Shown: piece after piece, positions 1-6,327 of the stretch | How the letters are laid out: every line of letters begins with the position of its first letter | Position numbering within the stretch: position 1 is the first letter of the stretch | Assembly (NCBI GenBank): GCA_016301865.1 | Contig: JAEDOP010000019.1 | Coordinates: 1-9,240, forward strand | Source: Alphaproteobacteria bacterium | GTDB taxonomy: Bacteria; Pseudomonadota; Alphaproteobacteria; Rs-D84 | DNA: 9,240 bases | Direction: 5' to 3' | The notes under the pieces: model-generated | Database searches by the model: none | The model's input: the letters and a program-made list of their open reading frames with translations, nothing else | What the model was told of the DNA's origin: nothing | Made by a program: the position numbers and the translations under genes

Positions 1-1
1 G

Positions 2-661
2 ACAATGGAGGAAAAGGAAGCATATCGTGGCGACATCGTTCGCGCGTTGCAGCACCTGTGGAATAAAACGAATAAATCTGTTTATTTATCAGCGGCGTAC
101 TTTGTGCCGGGGCAAGGCGGACTGGAACACATGCTGGGCGAAGAAAAGGCCGGCGTACATATGACGATTGTGACCAATTCTTTGGCGTCTACAAACGCGC
201 CAACCGTTTATGCAAAGTGGGAAAAATACAGAAAACAGTTAATCGAATCTGGGGCGGATGTGTACGAATTCATGGTGTCGGCCGAAAATCTGCAGGGCAA
301 AGAACACGACCGTGAACGCAAACAGTCCAGTTTTTCGGTCCTGCATAGTAAAACCATGGTGTTTGATGATGATATTTCATGGATTGGCAGTTTTAACCTG
401 GACCCGCGCAGTGCGTACTATAACACTGAAAATGTGGCGATTTTTGAAAGTCGCGATTTCGCAAACAAGTTGCGCAAAATGATTATCCAGGACACCCAGA
501 CATCGTGGCGCGTTACACTGGACGATGATGGCGACCCGGTATGGACAGGGTCGCGCCCGGGTGATGAAAAACCACGGATATACAAACACGCGCCGGATAC
601 AAGTATGCTGCGCAGAATTTGGAAAAATATTAGTAATTTAGTGCCAGAAAAATTTGTATAA
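2..661 (+). CDS. Phospholipase D-family protein, cardiolipin synthase C-like (3' part of gene)
   Basis: This is the C-terminal part of a two-HKD phospholipase D-family enzyme. Such enzymes transfer phosphatidyl groups, in the ClsC type to make cardiolipin at the inner membrane. The reading frame is open to the left edge, so the Met at position 5 is probably internal and the first HKD half lies outside the window. Counting from that Met, the second HKD motif is complete: H114, K116 and D121 (HxKxxxxD), followed by the GSFN segment at 128-131, DPRS at 133-136 and E142. The stretch AYFVPG (31-36), with TNSLAST further on and then a K/R-rich YRKQL helix, matches the ClsC/YmdC arrangement. About 218 residues are visible, against roughly 470 for ClsC. 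The gene ends in TAA overlapping a terminator. Substrate specificity cannot be read from this half; other PLD-family lipases or nucleases are less likely. Confidence 0.85.
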   Translation, partial: TMEEKEAYRGDIVRALQHLWNKTNKSVYLSAAYFVPGQGGLEHMLGEEKAGVHMTIVTNSLASTNAPTVYAKWEKYRKQLIESGADVYEFMVSAENLQGKEHDRERKQSSFSVLHSKTMVFDDDISWIGSFNLDPRSAYYNTENVAIFESRDFANKLRKMIIQDTQTSWRVTLDDDGDPVWTGSRPGDEKPRIYKHAPDTSMLRRIWKNISNLVPEKFV

Positions 662-688
662 AAAATCCCCAAATGTGGGGATTTTTTT
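660..688. terminator. Bidirectional rho-independent terminator
   Basis: A 12-bp perfect stem (660-671 with 676-687) encloses the loop AATG. Its arms read AAAAAATCCCCA and TGGGGATTTTTT, so each strand sees a GC core followed by a T-run. It lies between the convergent stop codons of the phospholipase D gene (659-661) and the small membrane protein gene (687-689) and overlaps both, so one hairpin can end both transcripts. Confidence 0.85.
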
Positions 689-1019
689 AATGCGCGTGTG
701 ATGCGATATGCAAAAGCAGACTGACAAAAAATAACACTGTTATAATACCAACAACAATCTTTTGCGTGCGATGCGATTTATTGCCACCACAATGCGCGCA
801 CGCACAACGGCAATCACGCCAAACCAGATACCATGACAATATCAGCATACCCCCAGAAAACACAAACAACCACGGCTCAAGCCAATGTGGTAAAACATGG
901 AAATGCGCAGCATCCGGCGCAACCAACCCAACAACCGCCAACAACATTGGCAGACCACAACAAAATATATGTGGCAATATTGTCGCAAAAATCCCAATCT
1001 TAACTGCTTTGTTTTTCAT
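687..1019 (-). CDS. Small Cys/His-rich three-helix membrane protein, possibly metal-related
   Basis: Unrecognised 110-aa membrane protein. Three hydrophobic helices are visible at about residues 8-34, 47-67 and 88-106. Helix 1 carries a Cys pair in a CCGLP motif (C20, C21). Between helices 2 and 3 lies a short loop with C70, C72, C74 and C77 (CxCxCxxC), and the C-terminus ends in HASHAH. Vicinal Cys in a first helix followed by a second Cys cluster is reminiscent of the small mercury-transport proteins MerT, MerC and MerF, so metal binding or transport is a reasonable guess. No mer genes are nearby, and homology is not established. The start at 1019 is preferred because AAGGAA lies 6 bases upstream. 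An in-frame ATG at 1154 would add 45 residues but would cross the gene's own promoter and the opposite gene's start. The gene has its own promoter and a shared terminator. Confidence 0.7.
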   Translation of the reverse strand: MKNKAVKIGIFATILPHIFCCGLPMLLAVVGLVAPDAAHFHVLPHWLEPWLFVFSGGMLILSWYLVWRDCRCACAHCGGNKSHRTQKIVVGIITVLFFVSLLLHIASHAH

Positions 1020-1025
1020 AGATAG

Positions 1026-1031
1026 TTCCTT
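1026..1031 (-). promoter_or_regulatory. Shine-Dalgarno site of the small membrane protein gene
   Basis: AAGGAA on the minus strand lies 6 bases upstream of the ATG at 1019. It decides the start in favour of 1019 over the upstream in-frame ATG at 1154, which has no comparable site. Confidence 0.7.
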
Positions 1032-1044
1032 GGTCGTATTGGCA

Positions 1045-1072
1045 ATTATATATGTTTTTACAATCATCGCAA
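1045..1072 (-). promoter_or_regulatory. Sigma-70-type promoter of the small membrane protein gene
   Basis: On the minus strand, TTGCGA (1072-1067) is followed by a 16-bp spacer and a perfect TATAAT (1050-1045). Transcription would begin near 1038, giving a leader of about 19 bases that contains the AAGGAA ribosome site. Called from consensus match only. Confidence 0.6.
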
Positions 1073-1083
1073 CCAATAAAATA

Positions 1084-1111
1084 TTGACAATATTCCGACA
1101 AGTGATATAAA
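1084..1111 (+). promoter_or_regulatory. Promoter of the DUF3419-like gene, placed for a leaderless mRNA
   Basis: A perfect TTGACA (1084-1089) is followed by a 16-bp spacer and TATAAA (1106-1111). The ATG of the downstream gene is at 1118, only 6 bases past the -10 box, so the expected transcription start falls on or next to the A of the ATG. No Shine-Dalgarno-like sequence precedes the ATG, which agrees with leaderless translation. Confidence 0.6.
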
Positions 1112-1117
1112 TCGGAC

Positions 1118-2077
1118 ATGACAGATTTATCAGAAGCAGAATTTTTTTCAACACGCGCTTTTCACGACCACGCCCCGGTCTATTTATTCACAAATGAAAA
1201 TATATATGGAACACTGAAAACAGCCGGCGATATATCAAATAAAAAAATTCTGACCGTTGGTGCATCGGGCGACCATGTGTTTGAATCATATTTACTGGGG
1301 GCGCGGGACGTTCACACATTTGATATAAATTCTAGTCAAAAAAATGTAATTGAATTAAAAAATCATATGATTCGCGAATTGTCGTATGCAGATTTTATGG
1401 ATTTCTTTTTCAGTCGCAAAAACTTTTTTAATCAAAAAATTTTAACCCCAATCAAATCAAAATTTTCAGATGATTTACAGGTGTTTCTAAAAAAATGTAC
1501 CATTGGGGATATACGCAAAAACTTTAAATATCGCGCTGCACACACCAGCGAATATGACATCAACAAATTACAATATATTGCAAGTAAATCTAATTTCAAT
1601 ACAGTTCGCGACAGATTGCCCGAACATATACCATTTAAACACTGCGATATATCGACGGTGCGGATTGCAATGCAGGACAATGTACGAAAGTATGGCACAC
1701 ACTATCTGGAACACGCAAATATTCCATTTGAACAAAGTGGGCCTGAATTGCATGCGGATTTTACAGAACGATATGATTTAATTTTGTTATCAAATATTTT
1801 TTCATACTTATATAGCGATTCGTACAACATAGAAGAAAAACTAACACAAACCCAGCACAATGTGCTGGTGCCACTGATTGCGAATAATTTATCTGAAAAT
1901 GGGCGCGTATATTTTCATTATGATTGGAATGGTAAAACGGCGGCATGGGTAAACTTTTTGCATTACTTTCAATCCAAATATAACCCCACAGTGCAGTATG
2001 TGGCGCGTACGGTCGACGGCGCATTTCATGATTACAAATTCGATATGGTTTTATACGCCACACGCAAACAACGTTAA
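1118..2077 (+). CDS. SAM-dependent transferase-like protein (DUF3419/BtaA-like)
   Basis: A 319-aa cytoplasmic protein with a Rossmann-type SAM-binding layout. Residues 44-56 form a glycine loop (motif I, TVGASGDHVFE core). Strand 2 ends in an acidic residue, VHTFDIN with D69. A later acidic strand loop is at KHCDIST (D177), and a motif IV-like strand is YDLILLSN (219-226). Right after D69 comes a helix rich in Leu/Glu/Lys leading to IRELSYADFMDFF. This resembles the segment in DUF3419/BtaA proteins, which transfer the aminocarboxypropyl group of SAM to diacylglycerol in betaine-lipid synthesis. The similarity is partial and the protein is shorter than BtaA, so the substrate is unknown. The gene is visibly more AT-rich than fabH nearby, which may indicate transfer. 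It is monocistronic, and its ATG at 1118 is probably read from a leaderless mRNA. Its TAA lies 3 bp from a convergent tRNA gene. Confidence 0.65.
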   Translation: MTDLSEAEFFSTRAFHDHAPVYLFTNENIYGTLKTAGDISNKKILTVGASGDHVFESYLLGARDVHTFDINSSQKNVIELKNHMIRELSYADFMDFFFSRKNFFNQKILTPIKSKFSDDLQVFLKKCTIGDIRKNFKYRAAHTSEYDINKLQYIASKSNFNTVRDRLPEHIPFKHCDISTVRIAMQDNVRKYGTHYLEHANIPFEQSGPELHADFTERYDLILLSNIFSYLYSDSYNIEEKLTQTQHNVLVPLIANNLSENGRVYFHYDWNGKTAAWVNFLHYFQSKYNPTVQYVARTVDGAFHDYKFDMVLYATRKQR

Positions 2078-2080
2078 CAA

Positions 2081-2156
2081 TGGCATCCCCAGCAGGACTT
2101 GAACCTGCATCTAATTCTTAGGAGGAATTTGTTCTATCCGGTTGAACTATGGGGAC
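2081..2156 (-). tRNA. tRNA-Arg (anticodon CCT)
   Basis: Read on the minus strand, the 76 bases fold as a full cloverleaf. The acceptor stem is GTCCCCA with TGGGGAT, including one G-U pair at the end. The D stem is GTTC/GAAC. The anticodon stem AATTC/GAATT has loop CTCCTAA, so the anticodon is CCT (plus-strand 2120-2122) and reads AGG (Arg). The T stem is GCAGG/CCTGC with loop TTCAAGT. The discriminator is G, and CCA is encoded in the gene. The 5' leader from the predicted promoter is only about 7 bases. Confidence 0.95.
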
Positions 2157-2170
2157 AGGTAAACGGTTAT

Positions 2171-2199
2171 ATTTTATTCCCAACAAAATAATATTGCAA
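2171..2199 (-). promoter_or_regulatory. Promoter of tRNA-Arg
   Basis: On the minus strand, TTGCAA (2199-2194) is followed by a 17-bp spacer and TAAAAT (2176-2171). Transcription would start near 2164, just ahead of the mature tRNA 5' end at 2156. The -35 hexamer is a perfect palindrome and is also used by the divergent fabH promoter. Confidence 0.5.
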
Positions 2200-2222
2200 G
2201 CCAACATTTGCAACGATATAAT
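2194..2222 (+). promoter_or_regulatory. Promoter of the fabH-ihfA operon
   Basis: TTGCAA (2194-2199), a 17-bp spacer and a perfect TATAAT (2217-2222) predict transcription from about 2229. That leaves a leader of about 25 bases before the ATG at 2255 and rules out the GTG at 2225 as a start, since it would lie upstream of the transcript. Confidence 0.65.
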
Positions 2223-2254
2223 GCGTGGGTAAAAAAACAAGAAAGATTCAGGAA

Positions 2255-3193
2255 ATGGGCAGCAGACTTGTAGGATATGGTTCTTATTTACCGGAACGCG
2301 TTATGAAAAACGCGGACTTTGAACGTATTATGGACACAACCGACGAATGGATTGTCACACGCACAGGGATTCGCGAACGGCACTTTGCGGCGGAAAACGA
2401 AACCGTGGTTGATATGGCAGCAACAGCCGCCGTGCGTGCGTTGAACAACGCAAATTTATCCATTGATGATATTGATTTGGTTATTGTCGCGACAACAACA
2501 CCGGAACTGGATTTCCCGTCCGTTGGGGTTCAGGTTTTGGGGCGACTGGGGGCAACACACAACACACCGGCGTTTGATGTGCGCGGGGCGTGTACGGGGT
2601 ATATTTATGCCCTGCACTGCGCACGCGCGTTCTTTACCGCGGGGATTCACAGACGCATTATGATGATTGGCGCGGAAAAGATGACCCGCTTTATTGATAT
2701 GGCCGATCGTTCAACCGCCGTCTTGTTTGGCGATGGCGCAGGTGCACTGATATTCGAACATTCATCGTCCAGTTATTCGGGAATTATCGACACCGTTGTT
2801 ATGGCCGATGGACGCGATTTTGAATGCCTGCACGGGACAAATGACCACAAGATTTCTATGAACGGGCCAGAAACATATAAAAAGGCCGTTCAATGTATGC
2901 CCGATGCCGCGCGATATATTATGGAACACGCCGGTATTACCGCGGAAAATGTTGACTGGATTATTCCGCACCAGGCAAACCTGCGTATTATTTCCAGTTG
3001 CGCGGAAAAGTTAGAATTCCCAATGGATAAAATTCTGGTGACGGTGGATAAACACGCAAATACCAGTGGTGCATCGGGTGTTTTAGCATTGGCATATGCG
3101 TTTGATAATAATATTATAAAACGTGGACAGTTAATTTTATATCCCGCGTTCGGCAGTGGATTGACATGGGGCGCGGCTTTGATTAGAGTTTAA
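2255..3193 (+). CDS. fabH: 3-oxoacyl-ACP synthase III (KAS III)
   Basis: FabH condenses an acyl-CoA, usually acetyl-CoA, with malonyl-ACP to start type II fatty acid synthesis in the cytoplasm. The 312-aa product is full length for the family (E. coli 317 aa). The thiolase-fold catalytic triad is present: C113 in GACTGY, H239 in PHQANLRII and N269 in HANTSGASG. The N-terminal SYLPERV, TTDEWIVTRTGI and FGDGAGA segments are all typical of FabH. I chose the ATG at 2255 because it lines up with the family N-terminus and lies downstream of the predicted transcription start; an in-frame GTG at 2225 would add ten unmatched residues. The ribosome site is weak (AAGAAAG at 2239-2245). It is 22 bp upstream of ihfA in an apparent two-gene operon. 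The plsX gene that often precedes fabH is not here; a tRNA and promoter occupy that place. Confidence 0.97.
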   Translation: MGSRLVGYGSYLPERVMKNADFERIMDTTDEWIVTRTGIRERHFAAENETVVDMAATAAVRALNNANLSIDDIDLVIVATTTPELDFPSVGVQVLGRLGATHNTPAFDVRGACTGYIYALHCARAFFTAGIHRRIMMIGAEKMTRFIDMADRSTAVLFGDGAGALIFEHSSSSYSGIIDTVVMADGRDFECLHGTNDHKISMNGPETYKKAVQCMPDAARYIMEHAGITAENVDWIIPHQANLRIISSCAEKLEFPMDKILVTVDKHANTSGASGVLALAYAFDNNIIKRGQLILYPAFGSGLTWGAALIRV

Positions 3194-3215
3194 GGAAAAA
3201 AGTAGAGGTGTAAAA

Positions 3216-3506
3216 ATGGCAACAATAACAAGAAGTGATTTTGCAAACAGACTGCGGGAACGGTTTGGACTGACGACTGCGGATGCATATAAAATGATTG
3301 ATGTGGTGTTTGATGAAATTCGTGATGCACTGGTCAATGGCGAAGAAGTTAAATTCGCAGGATTTGGCAGTTTTAAAATCTTGGAAAAAAATGCGCGTAT
3401 GGGACGCAATCCAAAGACAGGTGAAAGTGCAATTATTTCTGCACGTCGTGTTGCAACATTCCGCCCCAGCAGCGAATTCCGCGAACGCGTTGCAAACAAA
3501 AAATAA
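3216..3506 (+). CDS. ihfA: Integration host factor alpha subunit (HU/IHF family)
   Basis: A 96-aa DNA-bending protein of the HU/IHF family. IHF-alpha pairs with IHF-beta to bend DNA sharply at specific sites in replication, recombination and transcription. Visible features are the N-terminal helical dimerisation part (residues 1-45), the FAGFGSF strand turn (47-53) and the beta-arm GRNPKTGE (63-70), with the intercalating proline at P66. The arm is followed by ISARRVATFRPS. The ARRV-FRP segment and the arm fit IHF-alpha better than HU or IHF-beta, but distinguishing subunits by eye is not absolute. A clear ribosome site, GAGGTG (3205-3210), lies 5 bases before the ATG. The fabH-ihfA order is known from alphaproteobacterial genomes, which supports the assignment. 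A palindromic terminator overlaps the stop codon. Confidence 0.88.
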   Translation: MATITRSDFANRLRERFGLTTADAYKMIDVVFDEIRDALVNGEEVKFAGFGSFKILEKNARMGRNPKTGESAIISARRVATFRPSSEFRERVANKK

Positions 3507-3536
3507 ATAAAATCCCGCAATTGCGGGATTTTATTT
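3505..3536. terminator. Bidirectional terminator between ihfA and the Ca2+ ATPase gene
   Basis: A perfect 32-bp inverted repeat: 3505-3520 is the exact reverse complement of 3521-3536, with core ATCCCGCAATTGCGGGAT. A/T tracts flank the GC stem on both sides, so it can end the rightward ihfA transcript and the leftward ATPase transcript. It overlaps the stop codons of both genes (3504-3506 and 3531-3533). Confidence 0.88.
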
Positions 3537-6140
3537 TTGCCCTTGGCGCAATATCAGGCGTGCAAAGTTTATTGGAATAATCAGCAGCGACAGGCACAGT
3601 ACAACCAACCACTGGTACGTGTCTAATGGTGACAATTGCAATACCACACCACCAAACGAAACACACAGTACCGTACACGCAATAACACCAAATGCAACCA
3701 CCAAGAACATCGGGTTCGCGGACAGACGACGGAATATATTAAACCCGTCAACACGTACACAAAAACCATTCACAATCGCCATAATGACCAACAGTGCAAA
3801 ACGCGCCGACATATAGGATTCAGGCGTTGAAAACATTGTTCGAACCATTGGTGATGCCAGAACCCCAAACACACAAACAAAACCAAACGTTGTCCAGGCA
3901 ACCTGGGATAAAACAGGACGCGACAGCAATGGCGCATCTTTGCCCTGGGCGGGTTCTGACATATATTCGGGACGTGGGGGCTCGCCACCGAATGCCAATG
4001 AATTTAAACTGTCCATTACAATGTTAACAATCAATATTTGAACCGCGGTAAATGCGTCAACCCCAAACATCAGCGGGAATAAAATACTTAGAATTACCAG
4101 TGAAAAATTGATTGGCAATTGGAATTTTAAAAAGTTGATTACATTGTGAACAAATGTGCGCCCCAACAAGATACATTTCGCAATCGACAGGAAATTGTTA
4201 TCTGTGATAATAATGTCACAGGATTCTTTGCAGACATCCGTACCATCACCCATCGCAAATCCAACATCGGCACGCTTTAACGCGGGGGCGTCGTTGGTGC
4301 CATCGCCACACATACCGATACATAAATTCAGACTTTGTGCCAGTTTTACAACCCGCAATTTTGTATCGGGTGTTGCGCGGGCAATAACCTTGATTCTGGG
4401 TAATAATTTTTTTGCATCTGCGTCCGATATGTTATCCAATTCAGATGCGGTTATCGCGATATCGTCAGTGGCACAAATAATACCGCAATCGTTCGCAATC
4501 GCGCGCGCTGTATCCAAAATATCGCCCGTTATCATCATGACCTGAACGCCAGATGTGCGCAAGGACGCAACAACATCGGCAACACCGGGACGAACCTGGT
4601 CGCGCATGGCAACAATTGATATCAAAACTAAATCGTCCGGCAGTTTTTCATTCGTTGCCCACGATGTGCTGAACGCCGTTGCAACCAGACGCATCGCACT
4701 CGATGCATTTTGCCAAATCAGTTCCGCAATCGCATCGTGGTTGATTGGGGTTAATTTACCGGACGCGTCCAGGCAATATTTTGCGTGGGATAAAATAACC
4801 TCAGGCGCGCCAAGATAGCACGACACGTCATCTGTGCGTACAGCAGAAAATTTATTCGCACTGTTGAATACAATGCGTTCGCGCACCGGGACATCAGACT
4901 GAATCTGGGTTATTTGTTGGGCAACCGGCGAAACAGCGGTCAATAATGCACGCCCCGTCAGATTGCCACCGATAACAGTACCATTGTCCCCATACGTCGC
5001 GCCACAGGTTAATGCGACGTTCTTTAAAAACGCGTCTGCAACCGCGCCACCAATTTCGCCCACAAATCCAATGTCCGCGCCCGCGCCGGAAAAATTATGA
5101 ACCGGTTCAATAATACCGCGTGTTAATGTGCCGGTTTTATCTGTGCACAGGATTTGGATGTTGCCAGATTCGGGTATCTTGTTCGGATTTTTTGCCAGGA
5201 TATTATTCCGAATCATCGTTGCGACATTTTGCCCCGTGATGATTCCAATGATAAATGGCAAACCTTCGGGGACGGCGGCAACGAATATAGTCAGCGCAAC
5301 AGTCAATGCACTGAACACCATGTACAACATTGACGCGTCCGCAGCCAGTCCCATTGTATGAATGTTTACAAATAACAAAACCAGAAAGATTATCGCGGCA
5401 CATACTGATCCAATTTTGCTGATTTTTTCCGCCAGGCCATCCAACTGAATCTGCAAGGTTGTTTTTACCGCTTCAATCGAATGCAGGGTTGTCATAATTT
5501 TGGCATTTTCTGTGTCAGCACCAACACGCGCAACGCGCATAACGCATTCGCCACTTAACACGGTTGTGCCAGAAAACACACTGTGCGCGTCTGTGTATGT
5601 GTCGCCAGAAATTCGGGCCGCGCGATTATAAACATAATCGGACGAAACAGGTGTTTTTTCACATTCGTCGCTTTCACCATTTAAAATTGCGTTATTAACC
5701 GCAACTGTGCCATCGATGACATATCCATCTGCACAAATCATTTCACCAGCACGCAAAACTACCACATCATCAACAACAACATCTGTGGATGGAATGCGCA
5801 TAACCACGCCATTACGCACCACGTCGGTATATAACAACGATGATTTTATACGCAGTTCTTCGGCACTACGTTGACCTTTTAATTTGCTGGCCACGGTGGT
5901 GATGGCAACCACCAACAGCACGATGCCAATGCCGGCGGCTTCGTATACACTGCCATAACCGAATGTGGCCAGTGCAATAAACATGCACATCATAACCAAC
6001 AAGATTATGTTTAATTTATCCTGGAAAACTTCGACAAAAAATTGCCAGGCAGATTTTAATTTTGGACGCGGCATTTCATTTGTGCCGTATTTTGCACGAT
6101 TTTCGATTACTTGTTTTTCGGTCAATCCTGTGTATTTCAT
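3531..6140 (-). CDS. P-type Ca2+-transporting ATPase, P2B-like
   Basis: An inner-membrane cation pump with about ten transmembrane helices and full P-type architecture (869 aa from this start). Numbering from the Met at 6140, the phosphorylated aspartate is D334 in CTDKTGT. The TGD motif is 538-540, and the hinge GDGTNDAP begins at 612. The helix-4 PEGL has E292. Helix 6 carries N706 and D710 in VNIVMD, and helix 5 carries N678 in KFQLPIN. This pattern (PEGL, FLKFQL-N, VN-MD, EPPR) resembles plasma-membrane-type Ca2+ ATPases with one Ca2+ site. Two canonical motifs deviate: the actuator TGES reads NGES (154-157), and the nucleotide-binding KGAPE reads LGAPE (443-447). No calmodulin-type tail is seen. 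The ATG at 6140 is favoured because GGGACAGGCGAA precedes it and the family usually begins here; an ATG at 6167 lacks a ribosome site and would add nine residues. The ion is inferred, not shown. Confidence 0.88.
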   Translation of the reverse strand: MKYTGLTEKQVIENRAKYGTNEMPRPKLKSAWQFFVEVFQDKLNIILLVMMCMFIALATFGYGSVYEAAGIGIVLLVVAITTVASKLKGQRSAEELRIKSSLLYTDVVRNGVVMRIPSTDVVVDDVVVLRAGEMICADGYVIDGTVAVNNAILNGESDECEKTPVSSDYVYNRAARISGDTYTDAHSVFSGTTVLSGECVMRVARVGADTENAKIMTTLHSIEAVKTTLQIQLDGLAEKISKIGSVCAAIIFLVLLFVNIHTMGLAADASMLYMVFSALTVALTIFVAAVPEGLPFIIGIITGQNVATMIRNNILAKNPNKIPESGNIQILCTDKTGTLTRGIIEPVHNFSGAGADIGFVGEIGGAVADAFLKNVALTCGATYGDNGTVIGGNLTGRALLTAVSPVAQQITQIQSDVPVRERIVFNSANKFSAVRTDDVSCYLGAPEVILSHAKYCLDASGKLTPINHDAIAELIWQNASSAMRLVATAFSTSWATNEKLPDDLVLISIVAMRDQVRPGVADVVASLRTSGVQVMMITGDILDTARAIANDCGIICATDDIAITASELDNISDADAKKLLPRIKVIARATPDTKLRVVKLAQSLNLCIGMCGDGTNDAPALKRADVGFAMGDGTDVCKESCDIIITDNNFLSIAKCILLGRTFVHNVINFLKFQLPINFSLVILSILFPLMFGVDAFTAVQILIVNIVMDSLNSLAFGGEPPRPEYMSEPAQGKDAPLLSRPVLSQVAWTTFGFVCVFGVLASPMVRTMFSTPESYMSARFALLVIMAIVNGFCVRVDGFNIFRRLSANPMFLVVAFGVIACTVLCVSFGGVVLQLSPLDTYQWLVVLCLSLLIIPINFARLILRQGQK

Positions 6141-6191
6141 TTCGCCTGTCCCATTGTTAAATTGCATGTGCGATGTTACATCAAAGTCCAG

Positions 6192-6197
6192 ATTATA
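6192..6197 (-). promoter_or_regulatory. Possible -10 box of the Ca2+ ATPase gene
   Basis: A perfect TATAAT on the minus strand lies in the 158-160 bp gap upstream of the ATPase gene. No good -35 hexamer stands at the usual distance. Transcription near 6185 would give a leader of about 45 bases to the ATG at 6140. The rest of the gap (6168-6327) holds only the cold-shock gene's terminator. Confidence 0.35.
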
Positions 6198-6287
6198 AGC
6201 AATGAAATTATTTGATATTTTGTTTTGTATGGCGTATGTACGAAGAAGTATATCAAAGACAGGAATCAGAATTTGATAAAATTATAT

Positions 6288-6315
6288 AAAAAATCCCCCA
6301 GATGGGGGATTTTTG
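6288..6315 (-). terminator. Rho-independent terminator of the cold-shock-domain gene
   Basis: An 11-bp stem (6289-6299 with 6304-6314) has a CCCCC/GGGGG core and the loop AGAT. On the minus strand it is followed by a T-run, TTTTTT. It starts 13 bp past the stop codon at 6328-6330. T-rich flanks on both sides make it look bidirectional, although no plus-strand gene needs it here. Confidence 0.82.
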
Positions 6316-6327
6316 TTTTATAAAAAT

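Noticed and set aside
766..1110. 114-aa plus-strand open frame opposite the small membrane protein gene
   Set aside because: Composition is low-complexity Asn/Thr/Gln-rich, with no domain and no ribosome site. It mirrors the minus-strand gene, which has helices, a promoter and a ribosome site.
1020..1154. 45-residue N-terminal extension of the small membrane protein
   Set aside because: It would cross the TATAAT promoter and the divergent gene's start. The AAGGAA site supports the internal ATG at 1019.
2081..2110. Attachment site of an integrated element at the tRNA-Arg 3' end
   Set aside because: No second copy of the tRNA 3' end, integrase or phage gene was found in the window. The TGGGGAT match at 676-682 is part of a terminator and too short.
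2225..2254. GTG start for fabH at 2225
   Set aside because: It lies 3 bases past the -10 box, upstream of the expected transcript, and adds residues not matched in the family.
4156..4545. 129-aa plus-strand open frame inside the ATPase gene
   Set aside because: It is the antisense shadow of the conserved P-domain region, with no ribosome site or recognisable domain.
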